Assembly (NCBI GenBank): GCA_040007095.1
Contig: JBDTVS010000176.1
Location: 1 to 28,123 of the forward strand
Length of the DNA: 28,123 bases
Direction of reading: 5' to 3'
Origin: JBDTVS01 sp040007095
Lineage (GTDB): Bacteria > Acidobacteriota > Vicinamibacteria > Vicinamibacterales > CAVVIG01
Shown one piece after another: positions 6,769-15,107 of this stretch. The position numbers and the translations under genes were made by a program. Numbering within the stretch: the stretch's first letter is position 1; every line of letters begins with the position of its first letter. Below the pieces are notes generated by a model. It was given only the letters and a program-made list of their open reading frames with translations, was not told the DNA's origin and did no database searches.

Positions 6769-7512
6769 GAGGAACTGTTGCGTGCGACGGCTGAAGCCGA
6801 AGCGCGCCATTTTTGGTTCCGCGGCTTCCGAGCCTTCATCGTCCCGTTGATTGAGCAGGTGGTTCAGCCGCCGGCGCGGATCCTCGACTGCGGCTGCGGG
6901 ACCGGGGCAAACCTGGAGATGCTCTCCCGCTTCGGACAGGCCTTCGGTTTCGATCTCTCTCCCGTCGGACTCCGAATCGGCCGGGAGGCTCACCGCACCC
7001 ATTTGACACGAGCGACCGTGACCGCGGTCCCGTTTTCCGACAACGCCTTCGACCTCGTGACTTCCTTCGACGTCCTCTATTCGCTCGAGGAGCCGGACGA
7101 ACGGATGGCGATCGCGGAAATGTTCCGATTGACGCGCCCCGGCGGCTACGCCCTGATCAACGTGGCGGCGATGAACATGCTTCGCGGCGATCATTCCGTG
7201 CTCAGTCACGAGGTTCGGCGGTACAGCCGGGAGGCGCTCCGGCAGCTCGTCGTCGGCGCCGGCTTCAGGATCGTGCGTCTCACGTACACGAATGTCAGTT
7301 TGTTCGTGCCATTGGCGGCTGTTCGTCTGGCGCAGCGGTGGCGCGGGCTGGCGAGCGAAGAGCAGGCGCATGCCCGCCGCGAGATCTCCGTGCCGTGGGC
7401 GCCAATCAACACGCTGCTGACCGGCCTGGTGCTGTGCGAAAGCGTCTGGCTGCGCCGCTTCGACAGCCCGTTTGGAAGCTCGCTGGTGTGCCTGGCTAGA
7501 AAGCCGGTGTGA
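6766..7512 (+). CDS. Class I SAM-dependent methyltransferase
   Basis: A 248-residue cytoplasmic methyltransferase of the Methyltransf_11 type. Motif I is LDCGCGTG (40-47), the acidic residue after strand two is D63 in GFDLSP, and a DVLYSLEEPDERM / LTRPGGYALI segment gives the later motifs. The N-terminal ARHFWFRGFR resembles small-molecule and sugar or lipid methyltransferases, but the substrate cannot be told. The GTG start is supported by the leaderless -10 box. Its last 17 bases overlap the convergent glycosyltransferase gene on the other strand. The neighbouring GT-C enzyme hints at cell-surface glycan work, a guess only. Confidence 0.85.
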   Translation: MEELLRATAEAEARHFWFRGFRAFIVPLIEQVVQPPARILDCGCGTGANLEMLSRFGQAFGFDLSPVGLRIGREAHRTHLTRATVTAVPFSDNAFDLVTSFDVLYSLEEPDERMAIAEMFRLTRPGGYALINVAAMNMLRGDHSVLSHEVRRYSREALRQLVVGAGFRIVRLTYTNVSLFVPLAAVRLAQRWRGLASEEQAHARREISVPWAPINTLLTGLVLCESVWLRRFDSPFGSSLVCLARKPV

Positions 7513-9691
7513 GCGCCACCTCGGTCACCCGCAACGCGAGGTGCCGCCGATCCTGCGTTCGCCGGCTGTGCTCGGCGGGAACAAAATAGCGATCGCTCTC
7601 GATGACGATCGCGGTCTCGTCGGTCTCCAGAACATCCGCGGGAATCTGCGCCTGGACGGCAAACCGGTTGCGGACCGTCCAACGGGCGAGCGTACGCGCG
7701 CCGACACGGACGCTGATGTTGGTCGGCCTCCAGGCGCTATCGGTCTGCCCCTCGACCCGGAGCGTCAACGCGCGGTGCCTGGCACGAGCCCGGATGACGC
7801 CCCGCTCGCTGATCCATCGCCACGACTCGCCGGTGGCGGGGTTGTATTCCATCTCGTGCCAGCCGTCGCCAAATCCGAAGACCCCTCGAGCCGACTGCGC
7901 ATCGAACTGCTCGACGACCACGCGTGGCTCGCTGGCGGCAACGGAGAGGCGGGCGTACGCGCCGGCACCCGCGAGCGCGCCTTCCGGCACCGACAGAAAT
8001 CGAAGAAAGAACCCGGGCGGCACCGACAGTTGTTCGACGGCCCTGTCGTCGATGCTGACCTGAACGACGGCAGGGTCGGCGCTCGTGCCCAGATTCCGGC
8101 CGCCAATCATCATCGTCACCGGTTCACGGCGGCGTCGTATCCATCCCACGATGGGGCCGAGATCGAGACCTCGACGATCTTCCTGCGCGACGCCGGCGGT
8201 CTCAGGCGTCAGCGCCCATCCCTCCCCGAGGTACCAGCCAGGCGCGTCGAACACATACCAGTCCAACTCGTTCGGCCTTACCCCACCGATCAGCACCGGG
8301 TGAGCGAGCGGCCATCGATACGCGCGCGAGCGATCGGGACGATCGATCAGCGCCAGATCGGTGCGCCGCGGGTCGGCCACGAACCAGACCGGCGCCCGCC
8401 CCTCTGCGTTCCAGTACTTCACCAGTTCCAGCCACTCATGCTTGGGCGGCGCCCCCAGCCGCCGCGCAAATGCAGGCAGGTCCGCCCCCAACCACTGCAT
8501 CGGCCGTCGCAGATCCAGATCTTCCCGACGATGCATGGCCAGAACGGGCGGCCCGTCGTCCGCCCTGAGAGCACGCATGTCACGGAGCATGCGAAAGGCC
8601 GGCGCCGCCAGCGACGCATACTCGCGCGCCGACAGCGCGCTCACGGTGACCGCCAGACCCACCATGCCAGCCGCTACGATCGTGCGGCTTGACCGCGGCA
8701 GCGCCGTCACCGCTCGCACCGCGAAATATGCGATCGGCGGCACCAGCGGGAGCGCGTACCGGCTCGTGAACGTTTCCTGAAAAACGATATCGAACACGAG
8801 GTACGGACCGAACGCCAGCACCAGCACCCAGAATGACGACCGCGCGCTTCGGTACACCGCCGGCACGCCGGCGGCGGCGAAGAGCAGTACGGGAAGGGCC
8901 AGCGGCCAATCGGCCCATGGCGCGACGAAGGCGAAATACAGTGCGCGCATCAGTTCGCGCAGCGTTGGCGCCGTCCACAGCATCTCGATGCCGGTCAGGT
9001 CCTCGGCGCCCTGTGCGGAGAGTGCATGCCAGTACGCCACCGGTCCCCCCGTCGCGATGACGAGCGGAACCGCCCACGCCGCACAGCCCGCGGCAAACGC
9101 GATGGCGGCGCCAGAAAGGGCCTTGACCGGGCTCGGCGCGCGATGTCGGACGACGATCAGGAGGAGAAGCGGCACGGTCAGCCACGCGACCTGCGATCGG
9201 ATGCCGACCGCCAGCGCCGCCAGAAAGCTCGCCGTGATGATTCCACCGGTGCTCGAAACGGCGAGGAGCAACGCCTGGACCGCGAGCGCCGCCGCCAGTC
9301 CGGGGACATCGCTGAGCGGCCGCGCGGCGGTCAGCCAGTAGAGGGGACAGGTCAGGGTCAGAAGCGCCGCGACGACGGCCCACGAACGAGGCCACGTCGA
9401 GTCGATGCGCGTGAACAGCGCGACGAGCGCCCACACCCCCAATGCGCCGGCAAGATTGCTGATCAGCCCGAGGGCCTGTGTCTCGTCAGCCCCGGCGGCG
9501 TGCACGAGTTTGCCGGCGGCGACATAAATCGGATAGCCGGGCGGATGAGGCTGATGCCGCGCGACGTCGAACTGGCGTACGCCGAGCCCGAAGTTGATCG
9601 AGTCCAGATCTTCCAGAGAAGCCGGCGGAAACGGCAGGTGGAGCGCAAGGAAGAGAACCGCCAGAGCGGTCGTGAGCCCGTGGCGTCGCAT
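7496..9691 (-). CDS. Multi-spanning GT-C family glycosyltransferase with C-terminal beta domain
   Basis: A predicted membrane glycosyltransferase using a polyprenyl-linked sugar donor, of the protein O-mannosyltransferase/ArnT or DUF2723-like kind. About ten hydrophobic helices fill the first 360 residues. The first external loop holds LEDLDSINFGLGV, carrying the acidic residues used by GT-C enzymes, then HQPHPPGYPIYVAAGK, the HPPGYP motif seen in DUF2723 proteins. The C-terminal ~330 residues are soluble and look beta-rich. The ATG at 9691 (731 residues) is preferred because the upstream in-frame stretch to 9787 is Arg-rich and unlike a helix start; no strong ribosome-binding site separates the options. 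Acceptor unknown. Confidence 0.72.
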   Translation of the reverse strand: MRRHGLTTALAVLFLALHLPFPPASLEDLDSINFGLGVRQFDVARHQPHPPGYPIYVAAGKLVHAAGADETQALGLISNLAGALGVWALVALFTRIDSTWPRSWAVVAALLTLTCPLYWLTAARPLSDVPGLAAALAVQALLLAVSSTGGIITASFLAALAVGIRSQVAWLTVPLLLLIVVRHRAPSPVKALSGAAIAFAAGCAAWAVPLVIATGGPVAYWHALSAQGAEDLTGIEMLWTAPTLRELMRALYFAFVAPWADWPLALPVLLFAAAGVPAVYRSARSSFWVLVLAFGPYLVFDIVFQETFTSRYALPLVPPIAYFAVRAVTALPRSSRTIVAAGMVGLAVTVSALSAREYASLAAPAFRMLRDMRALRADDGPPVLAMHRREDLDLRRPMQWLGADLPAFARRLGAPPKHEWLELVKYWNAEGRAPVWFVADPRRTDLALIDRPDRSRAYRWPLAHPVLIGGVRPNELDWYVFDAPGWYLGEGWALTPETAGVAQEDRRGLDLGPIVGWIRRRREPVTMMIGGRNLGTSADPAVVQVSIDDRAVEQLSVPPGFFLRFLSVPEGALAGAGAYARLSVAASEPRVVVEQFDAQSARGVFGFGDGWHEMEYNPATGESWRWISERGVIRARARHRALTLRVEGQTDSAWRPTNISVRVGARTLARWTVRNRFAVQAQIPADVLETDETAIVIESDRYFVPAEHSRRTQDRRHLALRVTEVALTPAF

Positions 9692-9700
9692 GTTCAATGC

Positions 9701-9721
9701 AAAAAATGCAGCGTGACGCTG
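9701..9721 (-). terminator. Possible intrinsic terminator after larE
   Basis: On the minus strand CAGCG-TCA-CGCTG (9721-9709) is followed by CA and a run of six T (9706-9701). The stem is only five pairs, so it is weak. It sits between the larE stop (9818) and the glycosyltransferase start (9691) and would separate the two units. Terminator-prediction software or 3'-end data would be needed to decide. Confidence 0.35.
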
Positions 9722-9817
9722 TCTGATGGTCTTCTTTACGAATCTGAGCGTGAGAGAGGAGACCGACGCGCGGCACGCCGTGCGCACGGCCCAGCGATCG
9801 ACGCCGCGGGCTGGCAG

Positions 9818-10669
9818 CTATGCCGGCCGCAGCAGCAGACCTTCGTTGAGACTGCCGGTTCGGTACCCTTGAAGGTCGAGCGTGACGTAGCGATAGCCCG
9901 CGGCCTTCAAGGCGCGCACGATCGCCGCGCGCATCTCCGGCTCGAGCGCCGCGGCCATCTCGTCGCGCCCGATCTCGACGCGAGCCAGTTCGTCGTGGTG
10001 ACGCACGCGACAGACGCGGAATCCGAGGTGACGCAGCGCTTCCTCGGCGCGCTCGATGATGCGGAGCTTCTCGTCGGTGACTTCCGCGTGGTACGGAATG
10101 CGCGACGACAGACACGCGGACGCCGGCTCATCCCAGGTCGACAGCCCGGCGCGGCGCGACAGCTCGCGTATTTCATCCTTGGCGAGATCCACCTCGTCGA
10201 GCGGGCTGCGTACCCCGAACTCGCGGGCGGCCTGCCTGCCGGGACGGTAGTCGCCACGGTCGTCGGCGTTGCTGCCGTCAACGACGATGGCATGACGATC
10301 GGCGGCGAGCCGCGACAGATGCGTGTAGAGCTCGTGCTTGCAGTAGTAGCAGCGGTTGGTCGGGTTGGCGCGGTACTCAGGCTGCTCGAGCTCGCTCGTG
10401 CGGATCACTTCGTGATGGAGACCGAACTCCCGGGCGATGCGCGCGGCGAGCGCGCGGTGGTGTTCGGGGTAGCTCGGGCTCTCGGCAGTGACGGCCCAAG
10501 CACGGGCGCCGAGCGTGCGTTGCGCGACACAGGCGAGGTAGGCGCTGTCGACGCCGCCACTGTAGGCGACGACGACCGCGCCGAAGGACGAGAGCGTCCG
10601 TTCGAGGGCCTGCTCCTTGTCGATCAAGTCCTCGTCCGGAGCCCGTGTATCATTCGTCCCAGTCCTCAT
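9818..10669 (-). CDS. larE: ATP-dependent sacrificial sulfur transferase LarE-like
   Basis: A PP-loop ATPase of the LarE family. Family members activate a carboxylate by adenylation and donate sulfur to make the nickel-pincer cofactor of lactate racemase. The 283 residues show the PP-loop SGGVDSA (37-43), NRCYYCKHELY (105-115) and SACLSSRIPY with Cys186, equivalent in context to the sacrificial cysteine of characterised LarE. The second CYYC pair is noteworthy because some LarE proteins instead carry three cysteines for a cluster. The ATG at 10669 lies inside the last codons of the upstream LysW-like gene; TTG at codon 16 is an alternative start. No larA, larB or larC is nearby, so the real substrate could differ. 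Confidence 0.85.
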   Translation of the reverse strand: MRTGTNDTRAPDEDLIDKEQALERTLSSFGAVVVAYSGGVDSAYLACVAQRTLGARAWAVTAESPSYPEHHRALAARIAREFGLHHEVIRTSELEQPEYRANPTNRCYYCKHELYTHLSRLAADRHAIVVDGSNADDRGDYRPGRQAAREFGVRSPLDEVDLAKDEIRELSRRAGLSTWDEPASACLSSRIPYHAEVTDEKLRIIERAEEALRHLGFRVCRVRHHDELARVEIGRDEMAAALEPEMRAAIVRALKAAGYRYVTLDLQGYRTGSLNEGLLLRPA

Positions 10670-10910
10670 CCTTCTCGTCTTTCTCGACCTCGTCTACCTC
10701 GACCTCGTCGTCGACGACCGCTTCCTCATCGTCATCATCATCGTCGTCGTCCTCGTCATCGTCATCGTCGGGCGAGATGTCGAGCTCGATCGGCGACAAG
10801 CCGGTGACTTCGAGATTCGTGCCGCACTCAGGACAGCTTATTTGATCACCTTTGTCGACATCGAATTCATCGACTTCGATATCGGCGTCGCATTCCGGGC
10901 AGGAGGCCAT
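10650..10910 (-). CDS. LysW-like amino-group carrier protein with acidic insert
   Basis: A small 86-residue acidic protein resembling LysW, the carrier to whose C-terminal glutamate substrates are attached during lysine or arginine synthesis in Thermus and archaea. It has two CPEC knuckles (4-7 and 26-29) for one zinc and an NLEVTGLSPIELDI segment like LysW. An Asp/Glu-rich stretch follows, and the C-terminus is DEDWDE where LysW has EDWGE. The ATG at 10910 is chosen because GAGGTG lies five bases upstream; longer in-frame starts lack one. The larE start overlaps it by 20 bases, so the two are coupled. LysX/ArgX partners are not in the window. The acidic run (encoded by 10724-10770) is longer than in known LysW. 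Confidence 0.75.
   Translation of the reverse strand: MASCPECDADIEVDEFDVDKGDQISCPECGTNLEVTGLSPIELDISPDDDDDEDDDDDDDDEEAVVDDEVEVDEVEKDEKDEDWDE
10724..10770. repeat. Trinucleotide (GAT/GAC) tract encoding the acidic run
   Basis: The plus strand carries repeated TCA/TCG units (minus strand GAT/GAC/GAA) that encode the Asp/Glu run in the LysW-like protein. Such a tract could vary in length by slippage in frame. Confidence 0.7.
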
Positions 10911-11012
10911 TATGACACCTCGACGCGTGGTCGCCCATGCTGCGGGTTTTGGCGGGAACATCGGGAACGTGCCAAAATTCCGCGGCAGGTGCGAGCGTAA
11001 AAAAGAATGGGG

Positions 11013-11042
11013 ATTATAGCGATTTCGCGCGCGCATCCGCAA
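11013..11042 (-). promoter_or_regulatory. Promoter of the lysW-like/larE unit
   Basis: Minus strand: TTGCGG (11042-11037), an 18-base gap, then a perfect -10 TATAAT (11018-11013). Transcription would start near 11006, giving a leader of about 95 bases before the ATG at 10910. The leader has no clear riboswitch by eye. Confidence 0.6.
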
Positions 11043-11058
11043 TCCCGCGATTCGCAAA

Positions 11059-11086
11059 TTGAGTTACCTGATCATCTTGTTATCTT
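11059..11086 (+). promoter_or_regulatory. Possible promoter of the CNNM/CBS gene
   Basis: TTGAGT (11059-11064), 16 bases, then TATCTT (11081-11086) with an upstream TG extension. This is a moderate match; a perfect TTGACA at 11085-11090 has no -10 at the right distance. Transcription would start near 11093. Confidence 0.4.
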
Positions 11087-11161
11087 GACATTGATTCGGC
11101 CGACTGTGGCGAGTGGCCGATGAACGGCCGCTGATCGTCAGACGGATGCAGGATCGGATTT

Positions 11162-12514
11162 ATGGAGCACACATTAAGCGGCGTGCTGTGGCGTCTCGGG
11201 GGCGTGCTTGCCCTGGTTCTCGCCAACGGGTTCTTCGTCGCCGCGGAGTTTTCGATCGTCACGGTGCGCAAGACCCGCATCGATCAGCTGATCGCGGAAG
11301 GACACCGCGGCGCGCGTGCGGTCCGGCGCGCAATCACCGCCCCGGACAACTACATCGCCGCGACCCAGCTTGGCATCACGATGGCCAGCCTCGCCCTGGG
11401 ATGGATCGGCGAGCCGGCGCTTGCGTCGCTGGTCCAGCCGGGGTTCGCCTTCCTGCCGGCGACCATCGCGGAGACGACCGCGCACAGCGTGTCGGTGGCG
11501 ATCGCGTTCGCCATCGTTACGGCTCTCCACATCGTGCTCGGGGAGCTCGCCCCGAAAACGATCGCCCTGGAGCGGGCCGAAGCCACGGCGTTGCTGGTGG
11601 TGAAGCCGACCGAACTGTTCATGAAGGCGTTCTCGCCGTTCATCCGGCTGTTGAACGGCACCGGACAAGCGGTCGTCAACCTGTTCGGGATGCGGGGCTC
11701 CGGCAAACATGCGATGGTCCACTCGGAGGCGGAGCTGAAGATGCTGGTCACGGCCAGTCAGGAGGCGGGCGTGCTCGAGGAGCAGGAGGAGCAAATGCTC
11801 CATCGCGTGTTCGCCTTCGCGGATCTGACAGCGGGCCAGGTGATGATCCCGCGGACCGAGGTCGTCGCCATCCCGGCGGACGCCACCCGTGATCAGATCG
11901 TCGCCCTGGTCGCGCCCGGCCATGCCCACCTGCCGGTCTACCGCGGCGACCTGGACCATGTGATCGGGATGCTGCACGTCACCGACCTGTTGCGCGCGAT
12001 GGTCGCGCCAGGCGGCGTCATCAACGTCGCCGCGCTGGCCAGAGAAGTGCTCACGGTGCCCGAAACGCTTGGCGCGGACGATTTGCTCGCGGACATGCGG
12101 CGGCGCGGCGTGCGCGAAGCACTGGTGATTGACGAGTACGGCGGCACCGCCGGCCTGGTCACGTTCGAGTCGCTGATGGGACGGATCGTCGGCGACCTGG
12201 CGTCGGGGGCCGGCCGCGCGGCGAGGATCGAACTGCTGCCGGACGGCTCCTCCAACATCAATGGACTGGTGCTCGTCCACGACGTCAACGAGCGCTTCGG
12301 TCTGCACATCGACAGCGTGACGTACAAGACGATCGGCGGGTTCGTGCTCGGCTGCCTCGGACGCCGGCCGCGCGTGGGAGACACCATCGAGGTGGACGGC
12401 CGACGCATGCGTGTTGCCGCGCTCGACGGTATCCGCGTCGCGACGGTGTGGCTGTCGAAGCGGTCGGCTGCCGACGAGGCCGGCCCCGCCACGTCAACCA
12501 CGCTGCCGGAATAA
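11162..12514 (+). CDS. CNNM/CBS/CorC_HlyC domain transporter (hemolysin-family)
   Basis: An inner-membrane protein of the UPF0053/CorC group, some of which move Mg2+ or related ions. The 450 residues contain an N-terminal DUF21/CNNM region (about 1-190) with hydrophobic helices and ANGFFVAAEFSIVTVRKTRI, then a CBS pair (about 215-335) beginning VMIPRTEVVAIPAD and including VIDEYGGTAGLVT, then a CorC_HlyC domain (about 350-435) with ERFGLHIDS..TIGGFVLGCLGRRPRVGD. The start at 11162 has AGGA about nine bases upstream. It converges on the peroxiredoxin gene. No partner transport gene is present. The ion moved cannot be told from sequence. Confidence 0.9.
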   Translation: MEHTLSGVLWRLGGVLALVLANGFFVAAEFSIVTVRKTRIDQLIAEGHRGARAVRRAITAPDNYIAATQLGITMASLALGWIGEPALASLVQPGFAFLPATIAETTAHSVSVAIAFAIVTALHIVLGELAPKTIALERAEATALLVVKPTELFMKAFSPFIRLLNGTGQAVVNLFGMRGSGKHAMVHSEAELKMLVTASQEAGVLEEQEEQMLHRVFAFADLTAGQVMIPRTEVVAIPADATRDQIVALVAPGHAHLPVYRGDLDHVIGMLHVTDLLRAMVAPGGVINVAALAREVLTVPETLGADDLLADMRRRGVREALVIDEYGGTAGLVTFESLMGRIVGDLASGAGRAARIELLPDGSSNINGLVLVHDVNERFGLHIDSVTYKTIGGFVLGCLGRRPRVGDTIEVDGRRMRVAALDGIRVATVWLSKRSAADEAGPATSTTLPE

Positions 12515-12560
12515 GCGGCCGAACCAGGAATCTCCCGTGGAGCGAACCACGAGCATCCCA

Positions 12561-12601
12561 GGATTGCAGTGAGGAGGACCGCCCTTCCCTCGCTGCAACC
12601 C
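12561..12601. terminator. Terminator-like hairpin between convergent genes
   Basis: GGATTGCAGTGAGG (12561-12574) pairs with CCTCGCTGCAACCC (12588-12601) over 14 positions with one mismatch and one G-U pair; the loop is 13 bases. It lies 47 bases after the CNNM gene and 19 bases after the peroxiredoxin stop on the other strand. There is no T-run, so it may work as a barrier or as an mRNA-end structure. Confidence 0.5.
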
Positions 12602-12619
12602 TGAAATCCACATCCAACC

Positions 12620-13087
12620 CTATGAAAGCGCCGCCACGCTGCTCAGTACTTGCTGATAATTCGGTTCGTTCCGCGCATCCTCGAGAACCTCGCGGTACTG
12701 GACCACGCCATTCTTGTCGATGACGAACACGGCGCGCTTGGCAATGCCCTTGAGGCCGATCATGTCCTCGTTGAACACACCGTAGTCGCGAATCACCTGC
12801 TTGTTGTAGTCGCTCAGCAGGGAAAAGTTCAGGTGCTGCTGATCCTGAAACGCCTTCAATGCGAAGAACGTGTCGGTGCTGATGCCGAACACCTGCGCCT
12901 TGGCCGCGCCTAACGCGCTCATCGAGTCGCGGAACGTGCACATCTCCTGCTGGCAGACGCTGCTGAACGCGGCGGGGAAAAATGCCAGAATCACCGGCGC
13001 GCCTTGCAGCTCGCTGAGCGTTACTGGCTGACGTTCCTGATTCATCAGGGTGAAATCCGGGGCTTTCGAACCGACGTCTACAGACAT
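12620..13087 (-). CDS. Peroxiredoxin (AhpC/TSA family, AhpE/BCP-like)
   Basis: Reduces hydrogen peroxide and organic hydroperoxides in the cytoplasm. The 155 residues match the short single-domain Prx group. The peroxidatic Cys45 sits in FFPAAFSSVCQQEMC, where the usual T before the motif is replaced by S; a second cysteine (50) could resolve, or the enzyme may use an external thiol. The conserved later Arg is in IAKRAVFVIDKNG. The ATG at 13087 has GAGGAG five bases upstream. It reads towards the CNNM gene, with a shared hairpin between them. The reductant is unknown; no thioredoxin gene is close by. Confidence 0.92.
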   Translation of the reverse strand: MSVDVGSKAPDFTLMNQERQPVTLSELQGAPVILAFFPAAFSSVCQQEMCTFRDSMSALGAAKAQVFGISTDTFFALKAFQDQQHLNFSLLSDYNKQVIRDYGVFNEDMIGLKGIAKRAVFVIDKNGVVQYREVLEDARNEPNYQQVLSSVAALS

Positions 13088-13356
13088 GTCATCTCCTCAA
13101 AAAAAGTTCTTCTCTCGGCGTAGAATCCTTCGGAAACCATCGGCCATCGGCCAGTTGCCCGTCCGCAGCCGGCCAGGATTCCCTATACCCCATTCGGGGG
13201 ACTTTAGTGTTCCGTTAGAGATCTTGCCCATTTTTCCAGGATTCGGATAGCATTTTTGGTCGTCGGTACGACTTCCCGCGCATTCTGCGTTGGTGGCAAG
13301 TCTTTGGAGTGGTCTGGCAGGGCGGCTGTCGCCTTCCCGACCAATAGGAGTTCCGT
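13088..13356. other. Divergent intergenic region, peroxiredoxin / ABC operon
   Basis: No gene is seen. A candidate promoter for the ABC operon is TTGCCC (13224-13229), 18 bases, TAGCAT (13248-13253). A short CCCC-ATTC-GGGG hairpin lies near 13188-13199. No clear promoter was found for the peroxiredoxin gene. Confidence 0.4.
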
Positions 13357-14340
13357 GTGATAGAGGTTCAGCACCTCACCAAGCGCTACGGCCGGGTCAC
13401 CGCCGTGGACGACGTGACGTTTCGTGTCGAGCGGGGAGAAATCCTCGGGTTTCTTGGACCCAATGGCGCCGGCAAGACGACGACGATGCGCATTCTGACC
13501 GGCTTCATGCCGGCCACCGTCGGCAAGGCCATCGTTGCCGGGTTCGATGTGTTCGACCAGCCGCTCGAGGCGAAGCGGCGCACCGGCTACCTGCCCGAAA
13601 CTCCACCGCTCTATCCCGACATGACGGTCCAGGAGTATCTGGACTTCGTCGCGAAGATCAAAGGGGTCTTGTCTTCCGAGCGTCGTCAGCGCGTCAAGAC
13701 GGTGATGGAGCGGACCCGGATTGACGACATGGCCCACCGACTCTGCTCGAAGCTGTCGAAAGGCTACAAGCAGCGCGTCGGGCTCGCCCAGGCGATCATT
13801 CACAACCCGGAAGTGCTGATCCTCGACGAACCGACGGCGGGACTCGACCCCAAGCAGATCATCGAGACGCGGGAGCTGATCAAGGAGCTCGCCGGCGACC
13901 ATACGATCATCTTGAGCACGCACATCCTGCCGGAAGTCTCGCAGACCTGCCAGCGCGTCGTCATCATCAACAAGGGCCATGTCGTCGCCGTCGACACGCC
14001 CGACAACCTGACGGCGCGGCTTCGCGGCTCCGAGACGCTGTACGTGCAGGTCGACTCCATCGGCGACGCGGCGGCCGCGCTCGGCCGGGTGGCCGGCGTG
14101 ACGCGCGTCACGGAAAGCGACCGCCGCGACACCCTGGTCGGCTATGAAGTCGAGAGCGAGCACGGCCACGACGTGCGCCGCGAGCTCGCGCGATCGGTGG
14201 TGGAATCCGGCTGGGGGCTGCTCGAGCTTCGCCCGATGCGGATGAGTCTCGAGGACATCTTCCTCTCGCTCACGACGGAAGAGACGCCGACCACGCCGGC
14301 GGGAGAAGACGCACCAGCCGCGGGAGGAACGGTCCAATGA
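13357..14340 (+). CDS. ABC transporter ATP-binding protein (GldA-like)
   Basis: The ATPase of an ABC-2 exporter working with the next genes. It has Walker A GPNGAGKTT (34-42), Q-loop region YLPETPPLYPDMT, signature LSKGYKQR (133-140), Walker B VLILDEPTAGLD (153-164) and the switch histidine in ILSTHILPE. The 327 residues include a C-terminal regulatory part (about 215-320) usual for GldA/NatA-type proteins. The GTG at 13357 is chosen because AGGAG (13346-13350) lies six bases upstream. Its stop overlaps the permease ATG by four bases. The GldA likeness is to sequence type and operon order, not proof of gliding motility. Confidence 0.93.
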   Translation: MIEVQHLTKRYGRVTAVDDVTFRVERGEILGFLGPNGAGKTTTMRILTGFMPATVGKAIVAGFDVFDQPLEAKRRTGYLPETPPLYPDMTVQEYLDFVAKIKGVLSSERRQRVKTVMERTRIDDMAHRLCSKLSKGYKQRVGLAQAIIHNPEVLILDEPTAGLDPKQIIETRELIKELAGDHTIILSTHILPEVSQTCQRVVIINKGHVVAVDTPDNLTARLRGSETLYVQVDSIGDAAAALGRVAGVTRVTESDRRDTLVGYEVESEHGHDVRRELARSVVESGWGLLELRPMRMSLEDIFLSLTTEETPTTPAGEDAPAAGGTVQ

Positions 14341-15107
14341 GCAACGTCATCGCGATCGCGCAAAAAGAGCTGAAGTCGTACTTCTCGTCGCCGATCGCCT
14401 ACATCACGATCGGATTCTTCGCGCTGCTGTACGGCTACTTTTTCGTCGCCATCCTCTCGTATTTCGTCCGCCAGAGCATGCAGATGAATCAGTTCCAGGG
14501 CGGACCCCAGGCGCTCAACATCAACCAGGTGCTGATCCGGCAGCTGCTCCAGAATGTGACCATTCTGATCTTGTTCATCATGCCGATGGTCACCATGCGC
14601 ACGTATTCGGAGGAGAAACGATCGGGGACGATCGAGTTGCTGCTGACCTCCCCGCTCACCGATCTTCAAATCATCCTCGGCAAGTTTCTCGGCGCGCTGG
14701 CGCTCTGGGCGACCATGCTGGCGGTGTCGCTGATTCATATCGGCCTGTTGTTCGTCTACGGGAACCCGGAATGGAAGCCAATCGCTACCGCGTATCTGGG
14801 GCTTCTGCTGCTCGGAGGCTGCTTCATCTCCGTCGGCCTGTTCATCTCGAGCCTGACCAAAAATCAGATCGTGGCGGGCATGGTCACCTTCGGGGTGTTC
14901 CTGTTTCTCTGGGTCATCACCTGGATCGGCAGCTTCTCGGGGCCGACCGTCGACAGCCTGACCCAGTATTTGTCGATCATCGACCACTACGACGATTTCG
15001 GAAAAGGTGTGCTCGACACGACGCATCTCATTTATTACGTCAGCTTCATCACCTTCGGGCTGTTCCTGACCGCCAAGTCGGTGGACAGTGAACGCTGGCG
15101 CGCGTAG
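14337..15107 (+). CDS. ABC-2 type permease (GldF-like)
   Basis: Membrane subunit of the exporter, 256 residues with about six helices. The N-terminal AIAQKELKSYFSSPIAYIT and EEKRSGTIELLLTSPLTD are typical of this permease group. The ATG overlaps the ATPase stop (ATGA), so the two are coupled. The stop codon TAG (15105-15107) is followed directly by a REP-like palindrome. The transported substrate is unknown. Length and helices look complete. Confidence 0.9.
   Translation: MSNVIAIAQKELKSYFSSPIAYITIGFFALLYGYFFVAILSYFVRQSMQMNQFQGGPQALNINQVLIRQLLQNVTILILFIMPMVTMRTYSEEKRSGTIELLLTSPLTDLQIILGKFLGALALWATMLAVSLIHIGLLFVYGNPEWKPIATAYLGLLLLGGCFISVGLFISSLTKNQIVAGMVTFGVFLFLWVITWIGSFSGPTVDSLTQYLSIIDHYDDFGKGVLDTTHLIYYVSFITFGLFLTAKSVDSERWRA

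Noticed and set aside
10724..10770. The short repeats as a CRISPR-like array
   Set aside because: It is an in-frame trinucleotide tract within a gene; there are no spacers and no cas genes.
9026..10807. A 593-codon plus-strand frame opposite larE and the glycosyltransferase gene
   Set aside because: It runs antisense across two real genes and their gap, has a low-complexity Arg/His-rich product and no ribosome-binding site.
11085..11090. Perfect TTGACA as the -35 of the CNNM/CBS gene
   Set aside because: No -10-like hexamer lies 16-18 bases downstream; the region there is GC-rich.
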